Position numbers and translations under genes: made by a program
Notes under the pieces: generated by a model
Told to the model about the DNA's origin: nothing
Database searches by the model: none
The model's input: the letters and a program-made list of their open reading frames with translations, nothing else
NCBI RefSeq assembly: GCF_037975245.1
Contig: NC_092575.1
Span: 4,953,501-5,017,500, forward strand
Direction of reading: 5' to 3'
Source: Apostichopus japonicus
Lineage: Eukaryota > Echinodermata > Holothuroidea > Aspidochirotida > Stichopodidae
DNA: 64,000 nucleotides
Shown: positions 53,830 through 64,000 of the stretch, in pieces
Position numbering within the stretch: the stretch's first letter is position 1
How the letters are laid out: every line of letters begins with the position of its first letter

Positions 53830-55112
53830 GTATTCCAGAGACAAATGAATGGCGCTCAAGATTTTGATCTGTATTGGAGTGACTACAAAGCAGGCTTTGG
53901 TAATCTAAGTGAGAACTTCTGGCTTGGAAACGAGAAGATCTACAGCTTGACAAAGCAAAGACGATATGAGCTGCGAATCGACATGATTAATGATAAAAGT
54001 GTGCCATTGTACGCCATATATGATTCTTTTAACATTACCGACGAATCACAAGAACATACTCTACGGCTTGGAAATACGTTGGGGATGCAGGTATGTGTCA
54101 AACGTCCCGATTAGAGAGAAATGCCTTATGAAATTATGGAATTGAGCTGAACTGTTTGGAACCAACTATTTGTCTCTGAAAAAAAACTGGGAGGGTAATT
54201 TATTTGCTTGATATAACTTTAGGAGCTTATCAAGCGTTTTGAACGGAAAGTGTAAGTACATAATCCCTGTATGTTTGCCTTACTATTGTTGCATTTATTT
54301 GTCACATTTCCTTAGAATAGTTTTCTTATGATCAAAATTAGTGCAGTTTAATAGATATAAATGGCGTATGCGCATTTTTTCTTATTTCATAACGTGCTTC
54401 ACTTTAAACTATAAATTACCATAAAGAACACCGACTGAAGGTTTTTCTGATGCAAGCTACAACTTCCCTCCGTCTTTCCATAAACGTAAAATAGAACTCT
54501 CCATCCGCCTCTAATCATACCGTATTCTTTTCAAAATTGTCTTGAAAATAAACTGAACAATGATTATATTAACACAAAATAAGACGGAATTGTTATTGCT
54601 TGCGTAATCAACATTTCAGTATGAATAGTACCAAGGTTTTGTGATTGTCTTTCACACAATTATCACTTTACTGGCTTGACTGATTCATTCTCCACAATTT
54701 AATTCTAGTTTTCCTTTCATATTATTTTGCTTTAACCTATTTTTAAATTGTTCCAATTCAACTGTGAGACTGTTTTAACCACACCACAACTTGTGACGGT
54801 GGTACATGTAATCATATATATCATTCTAGTCGTCTGTATTTTCTTTTTTCTTACATGCAAACAGGTGACGCGTTATCCTACCAAAATAACTCCCCTTTCA
54901 CTACAAGAGACAATGTTAACGATGGTATCGACTACTCTTCCTTTATCTTGGACTACCAGAATTTAGGTGTTCAAGTTCAAGGTGGATGGTGGTACATGAG
55001 ATGGCAAGATGGCGATTTCTCTTCTCTTAACACCCCCTATGGGACTGACAAGAAGTTTTGGGGGAACAAAGTAATCCATTATTCAGACATGAAAATCCTG
55101 GCAATCGCTTAA
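53830..55112 (+). pseudogene. Fibrinogen-related copy D (exons 6-7 only, frameshifted)
   Basis: Exon 6 spans 53830-54090 (261 nt; 262 in A and B). A single-base loss near its end (GGAAATACG for GGGAACTACG) puts the rest out of frame and breaks phase with exon 7. Exon 7 spans 54865-55112 and is 15 nt shorter, deleting five codons between KKFW and VIHYSD. The calcium-site pattern DNDND has become DNVND. The poly(A) hexamer is GATTAAA instead of AATAAA. No exons 1-5 precede it on this strand; similarity begins in intron 5 near 53704. Surviving splice sites could still give a transcript, but not a full FReD. Confidence 0.85.
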
Positions 55113-55199
55113 TTAATCAGATAATAAAGCGATCATTAATTCAATGAGTACATCAGACCTTTTACATGCCCGCTAAGGCGGGTATTGATTAAAACTGTA

Positions 55200-56100
55200 G
55201 ACTTTGTTATTTGTGACCTTCTTATATCATTTTTCATCTGCGGTAGTGGGATGTTTCTTTACAGAAATAAAAGTGATCCTTTAAAGTGATTATGGTAATA
55301 TATGTGCTTTCCTTTGCAGTTGAGAACACACTTGGATAAGTAAATTGTCATGACATCTCTATTATTGCTGTATTTCATGTCGTGCGTTTCTCTTACCTTT
55401 CATACTGTTGACTTAATAGCGTGTGTTGATTTGGTGAGTGAAGGTGTGTGTATTTGTGATTAAATACAATTAAAGACGATGCTTAAGGAAAATATAACTT
55501 GGCATATTTTACTTTAAAGTGGTCGAATATCTCTGCCATTTCCTACTGACGTTTACTTTCTTAAGTTGATCAAATCAAATTTTTCTGGCTTTTTACAAAC
55601 TTTTCCCCCATACTTTATTCTGATTGTAGCATTCAATACCTTATGTGTGTGGAATGATCTTAATCATTTTAAGACGCAACTTTTGCTAAATTATCTATTG
55701 GTTATTTGATATGTTGACTATCTAGATATTAAAGAATATTAACTATTTGATTATCGCTGATTGGTTTTAAGTATTAATGCTTGTTTTTTACCACTATTCT
55801 CATTTCCTTAATCTTTTCTGAGTTATGGCTCTTGACCCGTTAAACTATTGTCCAAACTATTCCAGATTATAACTCCAGAATTGATAAAAAGTCGATGAGT
55901 CCTCTCGGAAGTGAACATAATTTGTACGGAAATTTGGACAAAAGCGTGTATTGTAGTATTAATGTCTTATACAAAGATAGTAATCATCACATTTAGAAGG
56001 CAAAAGTCTATTGACATATTTATACATAAATAGAGCAATAAAATAAGAGAGAGAAAATAGAGTTGGTGGTTACATGTCGAAGATGTTTAAGATTTTTAAG
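55200..56100. other. 3' flank of copy D
   Basis: It keeps blocks found after genes A and B: a pyrimidine tract plus CAGTTGAGAACACACTTGG near 55317, and ATGGCTCTTGACCCGTTAAA near 55824. No new gene. Confidence 0.6.
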
Positions 56101-58570
56101 TTAAAAATACTCTGAGCACGATAGCTAGAATTTGTAATCAGTCTAAAGGCTTTCTTCTGTAAAGTAAACAGGCAATTAAGGTAAGATGAATATGTGTTTC
56201 CCCAAATGATGTTGCAGTTAGACAGCTTTCAAATTGAATTAATGAGGGAATCGTAAAGTGTTTTAAGTTTATGCGTTGGTACAAATAGCGACTTGTATGA
56301 AGTATTCCAATAATCATTGAGATTTGGGAGCATAGACTGTTAATATGATACATCAGGTGAGATTTGAGTCAAGAAGAATACCTAAACATTTAACTTTTTC
56401 AACAAGAGTAATATCACCATTATCAATAAATACGTTAACTGTATCAACCACCTCGATGAATAGGACGATAATCGTTAAATTTGTTTTGCTTAAACTTAAA
56501 AGACAACTTATTTGCTTTAAACCAGTATGATACAGAATATAGTTCAGGGTTAACGACACGAGCAGCAAAATGAATATCGCTGTGCTTAAAAAGTATACTT
56601 GTTTCGTCTGCAAAGAATGTAAAGTTAAGGATAAAAGCACAGTTTACACAAGTCATTTATGTAGATAAGTAAAAGTAGTGGTCCAAGTACAGAGCACTTT
56701 GGGACGCCGCAGCTCACTTGTACTGGTCTTATACGTTTGATCATTAATGCGTACAACCTGTACACTCTTGAGAAGATAGTTTCGAACCAATTAAATGCAA
56801 CCCCAAGGATTCCATAATAGCTAAGCTTTTTCAGTAAAATTTTATGGTTAACAGAGTCGAACGCTTTAGAAAGATCTAAAAACACACCAATAGTAAATTC
56901 ATTGTTATTGAAGCCGTTATCGATGTACTGGACTATATCTGCTGCCGCCATATAAGTGGATAAATTCTCACGAAAACCAAACTGACGTGATGAAATGATA
57001 TAAGTCTTGTCTAGGAAGTACGTGAGTTTCTTATACATGGTTTTCTCGAGAACTCTAGAAATTGTAGAAAGAATTAAGATTGCAAAGCGTTTTAAAAACA
57101 GGCGTTATACTAGCAACGATCATACTACAAGGAACATTACCACTTGACAGAGAAAGGTTGCAAATATAGGTGAGCGGTTCAGGAGATTTTCTCAAGTACG
57201 AAGTACATTGAAAGTTATACCGCCAGTTCCAGCCGCTGAACCTTTTTCAATTTCTTAACTATTGAAGAAATTTCCGTACAGTTTTTTTTTGGGAAGTAAA
57301 CATAGTATTAGCATCCAAATTATTTTAGAAAACGAGTGAAGCCGACATTACTATCTTCAATGTGCCCGACTAAGTTCAGACCGAAAATAGAAAAATAATC
57401 GTTAAAGCAATTATCAACGCTTTAATCTGATGTTAATTCTCCACTATTGTGATTTATTCTAAAATAAATTTTTCTGGTCGAATTGTTTCGACCATTTAGT
57501 TCAATTATAGTTCTCCAGGTTTCCTTCTGTTGAATTTTATTTTCATTGAGCAAATTGCTATAGTAACATTTTTTCTTTCCTTCATAGCAAATGATATGAT
57601 AATCCCATTGGTATTCCAAGGATTGCGCTTGCGTGATCCATGGACGACAGTACTTTTAATAAGACAATGTTTGTTGTAGATCTCACTTACTACACCAACA
57701 AAGGAATTACAAGCATCATTTACATCTGTTTTTGTGTACAGCTGATGCCAGTCGTTGAGATCAGAGGAAATCATATTACAATTACCCCTCGACATATCCC
57801 TTTTCATGACATAACTGGTAGTACCGTGTGAGCAATTTGAAGAATTGAACGCAGCTGAGGATAGAGTAAGTAAAGGATCAGTGAGAATAAAAGGTACTTG
57901 CGCTTTGAATTAAGGAAGTGTCCTGCCAAGGTGAAGGCTCTCAGAGATAAACAAAAAAGAGATTCGGTATTCCGTGGGCTTATCTTCTTCGGTTGTTGGG
58001 TTGGGCTCGACGTACAGGACTCCATTAATAAATAACTGGCCGTTCCTGAATCTTGGACGCTTCCCGTCACGAAACGCAGTATCAAGCTTTTTTTCTGAAG
58101 TCCTCGTGTGTTAGATCTTATGTTATAAAGTAGTTGGTCCCTTGAAGAGCACGTCGGTCCTTTAGTAATAATAAGTTGTTGTTGAGGGCGAATTAAGAGT
58201 TTAGATATAATATGACGATGTTGAAATGTTTGAACTGTTTGACCTCACCGATTGGATCTTCAACTTGAATAACGCTCTGCCTTTAGATGGGCCTCTGAGA
58301 TTGACTTCAGGTTTTCCTCGTTTCGCTTTTGCAATGCTCTATGTTCAGTTAGAAATGCATCCATATCTTTCCTCAGTTTGTCTGCTTCGGCATCCATTTT
58401 GGTTTGCTATCTTCGATTTCATCGACTGAGTTCAATAAGCTTGTACTTTGCTCTAGGTGCCTTTGCATTCTTTCCAAGTTAGTTAATCTTTCTTTCAATT
58501 CTTGCTGGTTAGAAAGTATAGTGTCTACTTTACCATTGACTTTCCGGCATGCTTTGTCCATTGAATCATA
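56100..58570 (-). mobile_element. Degraded non-LTR retrotransposon (CR1/L2-like) between D and E
   Basis: Minus-strand pieces in order: a coiled-coil-like segment at 58561-58373 (NQQELKERLTNLERM), possibly ORF1; an endonuclease-RT linker at 57807-57505 (HGSRKRNPWNTNGI); reverse transcriptase at 57038-56625 (RQFGFRENLST, VFLDLSKAFDSVNHKILL, CGVPKCSVLGPLLLLIYIND); then FFADETSILF and VKCLGILLDSNLT. The catalytic FADD is FADE here. Frame changes occur between pieces. It differs from the relic repeated in the array units. Confidence 0.8.
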
Positions 58571-60703
58571 AAGCTCTCGTATGTGTGAATCCGGTGTAGT
58601 ATGTATGTGTGAATAGGCTCCGTTACGTAGTATTGGAGGCGTGACGTCGGATTATTCAGGAAGCCGCCGTACTAATTTGAGAACATGCCGTAGCAACACT
58701 ATTCTAAATTCTGACTTTTCTGAGAGCCGAAGTTTCAACACAGTCACAATGCAAGCTATATATTATGTTCTTGTCAGAGATCAAAGATCAGAGATGTTGC
58801 CGTAAAATTACGAAATATTTCCTCATATTTCACACTTCTACACCTACTTTCTTTGTAAAATGAAAGCGGTAACGAATTTAATTTTTGGTTAAATAAGAAA
58901 GATGTTTTGATTTTTTTTTGGAGGGGGGGGGGGAGCGGCGACTTTTCACCGTGCCCTTAAACTACAACATTCAAATGAATTTAATTGTAATTTTAGCACA
59001 AACGAGGACCCCAGTTGAAGTTCGTACCAGAATATAACTACTTAATCTCTCATATAACAACTTCTTTTTACTTCTTTTATATATAATTTTGATTCATAAT
59101 TCAATCTGGATTCTGATAAATATTGTTTTGTTGCAGCGGTAGCGGCAGTGGCAGCTGAAATAATGAAAATAATATTTAATACAATATCTGTTACATCCTA
59201 GTGATAAACATTTTTGTAGAGGAAACCCCCACTTTATCCGAATAAGATAAGCGTCTTCTGTGTTAGTATTTGAATGTAGGTGTATGCAGTATGTCTTTTC
59301 AATAAACTTTAAAATCATGCCGAAAGAGAAAAAAAAAGTTGTATCATATTGCTTTCAATGTAATAACCGACTGTTAACTGTTTTATTTAGTTCCATTCTG
59401 CAAACGCTACTAAATATTGAAGCTAAAAATTCTAAATACTAAATATTCAAATCAACATTGCCTTGTCAAACATGTCTAACAATTCGCCAACATCCAAAAA
59501 ACAACCATGAAGGTTAAAATGTATTACACAATTACAACTACAGACATGAACGGATATAATTGCTGGTTTAATTCTTACAATTCATCATTGTAACCCATCC
59601 ATAACGTTAAGGAAATGTTTGAACGAGATATCTTCCTTAAAATAAGATATTGAAAACCATGTTGTTATTAATGCATACCTATTCTAGATGACACCCAATC
59701 AAGCCAAGCCCTAAAACATACGGAAGATCCACAGACACCTGCCCTGTGGTTGTACAAAACTACACTTGAACAAAATTAATCCCTGAATCTGATAAAACGT
59801 TTGTAAAATTCATTCATAACCCAGATATTCCATTTTTTTACTATTCGACGTATTTTATGCATCGATCAATTCATTAATTACTGACAGGAGTGTCTATTTC
59901 ATGGAATTATGTGGTAATATGTTGTCCGTATGTCACATGTTTCAATGTATATTACCTTCATAAAGGCTCAACATTTTCATGGGAACTTGAACAATTGTGG
60001 GGGACCCCACATCATTCTCTTCACATGACGAATAAAGTAAAATACCTCATAACGGAAGATGAAAATAAGAACCAGAGTCCGGTGCTTAAACAGTAATGTA
60101 ATGTATTATGCCATACGCTACGGAATGGCTAAATGAGAGAAACTACTCCGAGAATATTTTACACTAAATATTACATGCCACTTATACTTGCAGGAAGTAG
60201 ACCAATTTTAGTTAATTTAAAAAAAATATAAATACTTAATAATACAATGAACTTTAAAAGGCAAGTCAATATTTTCATATACATGTTTGTGAAGTTTTTG
60301 TCATAACGGCATTGAGATTATATTAATTTTGGAAATCTATCGCACGCTTCATTTACTACGAAAACAATTGTGAAAGAAATCTTTTCTTCTAACCTTCTTT
60401 GTCAGGATTTTTAGAAAACTTTTCAGCCGCGTTCATGAAAAAAAAAATATTGTGAAGGATCGATAACATCCCCAAAACAGGAAAAACGAAAAGCCAATAA
60501 AGCGGAGTAGAAATAAACAATTTTAAGAATAAACAGGTCTCAGAGTACTTCTCTTTACATATAAGTTGTATTAATTATTATGCATCTTCAGGTTATCAAT
60601 GGCTACACACATAACAACTTTCTTCTCTTTTTGATAGTACGAACTTATGTAGATTGTGTGATTGATCGCCAGTTTACTTCGAATGCCTGAGTACGAGTAC
60701 AAG

Positions 60704-60960
60704 TATGTATGTATTGTATGTATTTTAGATCCTCCTGCAAGCAGGAACTCGCGAAGAAGCCAACATTGGCACAACACAACATGTCAAAGCCGCAAGCTGA
60801 CCGAAGTCAGTCTCTTAGATTCATATTTAACGTCCATGATTATGAATTGTCAATAGTCAACAACTCTGCAACTGGACGAAATACATTAATCTTGGAGTGA
60901 CTCGAACTCGGGACCTTATGATTGAAAGGCACCGGCGTTAACCACTGAGCTAACGCTCCT
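60704..60960 (-). mobile_element. tRNA-derived SINE, copy 2 (inverted)
   Basis: Reverse complement of the element at 14456-14690. The head AGGAGCGTTAGCTCAGTGG starts at 60960, TTCGAGTCACTCC and GGCTTCTTCGCGAGTTCCTG lie inside, and an ATACATACATAC tail ends near 60704. It interrupts a segment that is continuous in unit A (GAGTACAAGT, 19317), so it arrived after the units duplicated. A run of 13 G follows at 60968-60980. Confidence 0.85.
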
Positions 60961-61089
60961 GAGGGGCGGGGGGGGGGGGGTTCAAATACCAATAGCTATG
61001 TCACAATGCGAATGAGGGCACGGACTCACTACGAATCTGGTACCATGCAATTGTGTAATCCCAAGTTCTATCATTTTAATATTATCTCA

Positions 61090-61985
61090 TCATTTTCAAG
61101 ATCTATAATGTAAAGCATACATTTTGGTGTATATAGGTCTAACAAACCGAACATTACATCTCGCCTATCCTCACAGTGTCATACTTTGAAGAAAAAAAGT
61201 ATCTGAGTAAGAACTGTCTGAGAAAACAAACTTCCCCCTCCCCCTCCACTATGTATCCACACGGGAACAGGCTACAGTTGACTATAAAACAAATAAGGTG
61301 GGAGAAAGACAGGAAAGCATATGAATACTTACTAGACAACAAAAGAGCTTTGTGACAAGTATTAAAGTTAGCAATGGTATGTGTAGACTTGAGACGGTCA
61401 CTTAAAGCTAAAATCCCATATATAAGGACAGATACAATGCTGAGTGGCATTTAAACGATTTAAAGGAATGCTAGGAGAGGACCAAGAACAGTCTCCGGGG
61501 CCCGTCACAGACAACACTATATTTATCTTTGAAGCGTGCTTATTGGGCACTACGTACTGATTACAATTGATAAGGGAATTTATAAACCATTCGTTAGTAG
61601 CCCTCTTACCCAAATATGTATCAAACTTAAAAAGTAGAAAACTATGATCCAAGGTGTCCAACGCCTTCGAGAGATAAGGAAGATGGCTTTGACAAAATGA
61701 CCTTTTTCGAAAGCGGATGAAAGAGTTTTGGTGTACAAAAGGAGAGCTTGAGAAGTAAGAATACCAAACTGGCCATTGAATAATAAGATCGGATTTTTGA
61801 AGAAATTGAAACAAAAAGGATACGATGCATAATTTAAGATAGAAAAAACGAGATAAAATGTTGTTCGGACTGTATTTAGAAATAATATGACGATTACCTC
61901 TCTTGTGCCACAGGAACAACTCTTGCAATTTAGTCTAGGAAGGATATCAACCTTGACTGTGGCAACTATTAAAAACAATAACTTA
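61090..61985 (-). mobile_element. LINE relic (CR1/L2-like reverse transcriptase), unit E
   Basis: Minus-strand frames give KTLSSAFEKGHFVKAIF, LSKALDTLDHSFLLFKFD, ATNEWFINSLINCNQYVV and KINIVLSVTGPGDCSW, which are consecutive reverse transcriptase segments in several frames. It is the same element in the same place as in units A, B and C. Confidence 0.78.
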
Positions 61986-62199
61986 GTGACTTGGCAATAT
62001 AAAAGCTGACATTTTTCACGATACGTGGAGCGATATTGTCACAGCCGGTGAACACGTTGATTTGGAAACATTCAGTGTATAAAGTTTGGTTTGGTTTGGA
62101 AACTGCTGAAGTTATCATATTTAAATGTCATCATCATTATTGCTTCTTGCCATTTCTTTCATTCAGATCTTTGCTGCGTGTGCTGATTGATTATCCAGT

Positions 62200-63720
62200 A
62201 TGGAATCAGGACAACTGTTCGTGTATTTCATTCTCGTGTTGAGTTTTTCAGTCGAAATTGAATCACTGCCTAGTAAGTCACTTTAAAGTAATATTGAAAA
62301 TCATCATTAAGGGTTTTCTTCTTTTTCTTCCACTAGCTGTATCAGTAATTCAAAAGAAGCAGTATTCGTATCTCAATGTGTTTTTAAAGAGTATTTTTGT
62401 TCGGTACTTTAGTAAAACTATTTTATAAGTAAATCTGTATGTCAGAACGTGAAATGATGGAAGAAAGTCGTTAAAGTGTTATAAAAACTGCTTCTCCCAA
62501 AACATTATATAACGGAGATACATTTACAACAAGAAAAGGTTTGATAGAGAGTATATATAGCAGGCTGATCCTAATCAAACTAATATAGTACGAAAATTGA
62601 CTTAAGGATTAATTTCAAGTACCCAGGATATTTCAAGCACTCAATACTACAACAGCTTATTATGTAGTTTTTACTTTCATGTGTATTTAAAAATCTTGAA
62701 AAGAAAATATTTTATGAAGGCACGACTGTACATCAATTATTTGTTTCTTTGATGTCATACAAATCTGTCGAATGATTTGTTTTATTGATATCGCTCAAAA
62801 TTTATAAATTAAACCACTCATTTAAATTTAAAGTACCCTTTGAATACAAAACGTTTTTATATTATGGAACTTGTCAGAAAAGTGTAGTTTTCATGTTTTT
62901 AGTTAGTTGGTCATACACATATTTAATTCCTCATTCCAACCAGGTTTGACATAGTTTATCTATGATGGTGTGTTATCCGAAACATTTAAACACAACGGAA
63001 ATAATAAAGGGATTTTCATTTCTATTTTCAGGTTTATGTGACTTTGAAACTCAATATCTAAACTCTTTGAGAGAAGGTAAATGACATCCTGTAATGTATA
63101 GTCTATATATTTCTTTCATCACTCATGACGTTCTTAAGCTAAATTGTGCTCAAACGCAGGTAGAATGAAATAATTCAACCGAATTGATGCATTTGCCATA
63201 CTCTTGATCAGTATTTATCTATGTAATGGACACCGATTAATGCAACGAAATTTAGAAAATTTCACGATCAATCATGGTAGTTTCCACTCTAAAAAATTTG
63301 TTTATTTCGAGTTTTCATTTTCACACAAAACATATGTAAAACCTTCCCTTTTTTGCGTCGAATGTGCCCATTTATTTTGTTATCATTTGACGGTTAAGAA
63401 ATAAAAAGACCCTCTAAACTACAACCTGTTATTAAGCACTAACACGAAAAAATCAACAGACATAATTTTGTTTTTAAAATTCAAAATGAAGTTATTGTAC
63501 AAAGTTTGCAGTTCTTCATTTGAATAAATTGCAGTTCTATTGCAATAAATTGTTAATTACCTGGCAATTAGAAGCAGATACATATTATGGAATTAACAAC
63601 ATAGATGGTTAATAGTCTTTGAGATCCATGATTTTAATATCTTTTCAGATGTGAGGAGAGATGTGGCAATATCATCTACTGAGAAAAGCGAGACGACTTC
63701 TGCACTTATCACTACACCAG
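62200..63720 (+). CDS. Fibrinogen-related protein E, exons 1-3 (rest beyond window)
   Basis: Exons 62200-62272, 63032-63076 and 63649-63720 join in phase. Exon 1 encodes a signal peptide (MESGQLFVYFILVLSFSVEI). The donor used by A and B has mutated (GT to CT), but a strong GTAAGT lies three bases downstream and keeps the phase. Exon 2 is the 45-nt form (LCDFETQYLNSLRE) shared with copy C. Exon 3 encodes the Thr/Ser-rich stalk (SSTEKSETTSALITTP). Exons 4-7 would be to the right. No disabling change is visible, so it may be a third working gene. The pyrimidine tract and AG at 62165-62166 are kept. Confidence 0.8.
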
Positions 63721-64000
63721 GTATAAATTAATGATTAACATTGGTTTATTTATATTTAGCTCATATCAGGTGAATACATGCTATATGTCTTACACTGGTA
63801 CAAAAACACATTAATTATCAATAATTTTAATTCTTGTTAGCAGGTAGTCTATTGTTTGCTCACACACAATAATGTTGTTTATCCTTTGTGCAACAAATCA
63901 TTTATTAGACAAAATAATGTATTTTGTCTACTTTCATTGTATGGTAATTTAGTATCTCGAAGCTTATTTTCGTCTCCCCTATCCGAACACGTTACAGATA

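Larger units (their letters stand above)
58785..64000 (+). repeat. Duplicated unit E of the fibrinogen-related gene array (runs past the window)
   Basis: It aligns to unit B from 38298 onward, for example CAGAGATGTTGCCGTAAAATT at 58790 and GTTTTGTTGCAGCGG near 59127 against 39753. It continues through exons 1-3 to the window end. It carries private insertions: a G-rich run at 58923-58933 and a SINE at 60704-60960. Confidence 0.8.

Overview
This is eukaryotic nuclear DNA with long introns, GT-AG splicing, AT-rich spacers, many G/C homopolymer runs and abundant transposon relics. Fibrinogen-domain genes joined to TIL and EGF-like modules, CR1/L2-like LINE relics, Penelope-like fragments and tRNA-headed SINEs suggest a marine deuterostome. 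My best guess is an echinoderm, perhaps a sea cucumber; this is inferred from gene and repeat style, not from a search. Most real genes are split into exons shorter than ordinary open reading frames, so I assembled them by joining splice sites in phase.

Left part (1-17.9 kb). The 3' half of a C2H2 zinc-finger gene lies at 1-1876 (+), with three exons and eight fingers. A complete five-exon glycolipid transfer protein gene (GLTP, 214 codons) lies on the minus strand at 15394-8935. Its first intron holds a TTAA-flanked MITE and a SINE. A 497-bp-period tandem duplication lies just upstream of it. A Penelope-like endonuclease fragment lies at 4.4 kb.

Middle and right (18-64 kb). A locally duplicated unit carries a gene for a secreted fibrinogen-related protein: signal peptide, Thr/Ser-rich stalk, TIL, TIL-associated/EGF-like region, and fibrinogen C-terminal domain (FReD). 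Gene A (20299-24747) and gene B (42918-47423) are both complete, seven exons, 405 codons each. Inverted copy C (exons 1-3 only, 50194-48911) and copy D (exons 6-7 only, 53830-55112) are broken. Copy E (exons 1-3 from 62200) runs off the window. Every unit with a 5' end carries the same LINE relic upstream, so the LINE was there before the array expanded. FReD proteins of invertebrates are usually secreted lectins or immune recognition proteins; that role is inferred here.

Between A and B (26.1-38.3 kb) lies mostly mobile DNA. It includes a 4.8-kb CACTG...CAGTG element with dense TTAGTC subterminal motifs, which encloses a 1.5-kb palindrome built of about 145-bp tandem units. There is also a Penelope-type hammerhead ribozyme motif and a near-perfect small hairpin element. 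Another degraded LINE separates D from E (56.1-58.6 kb).
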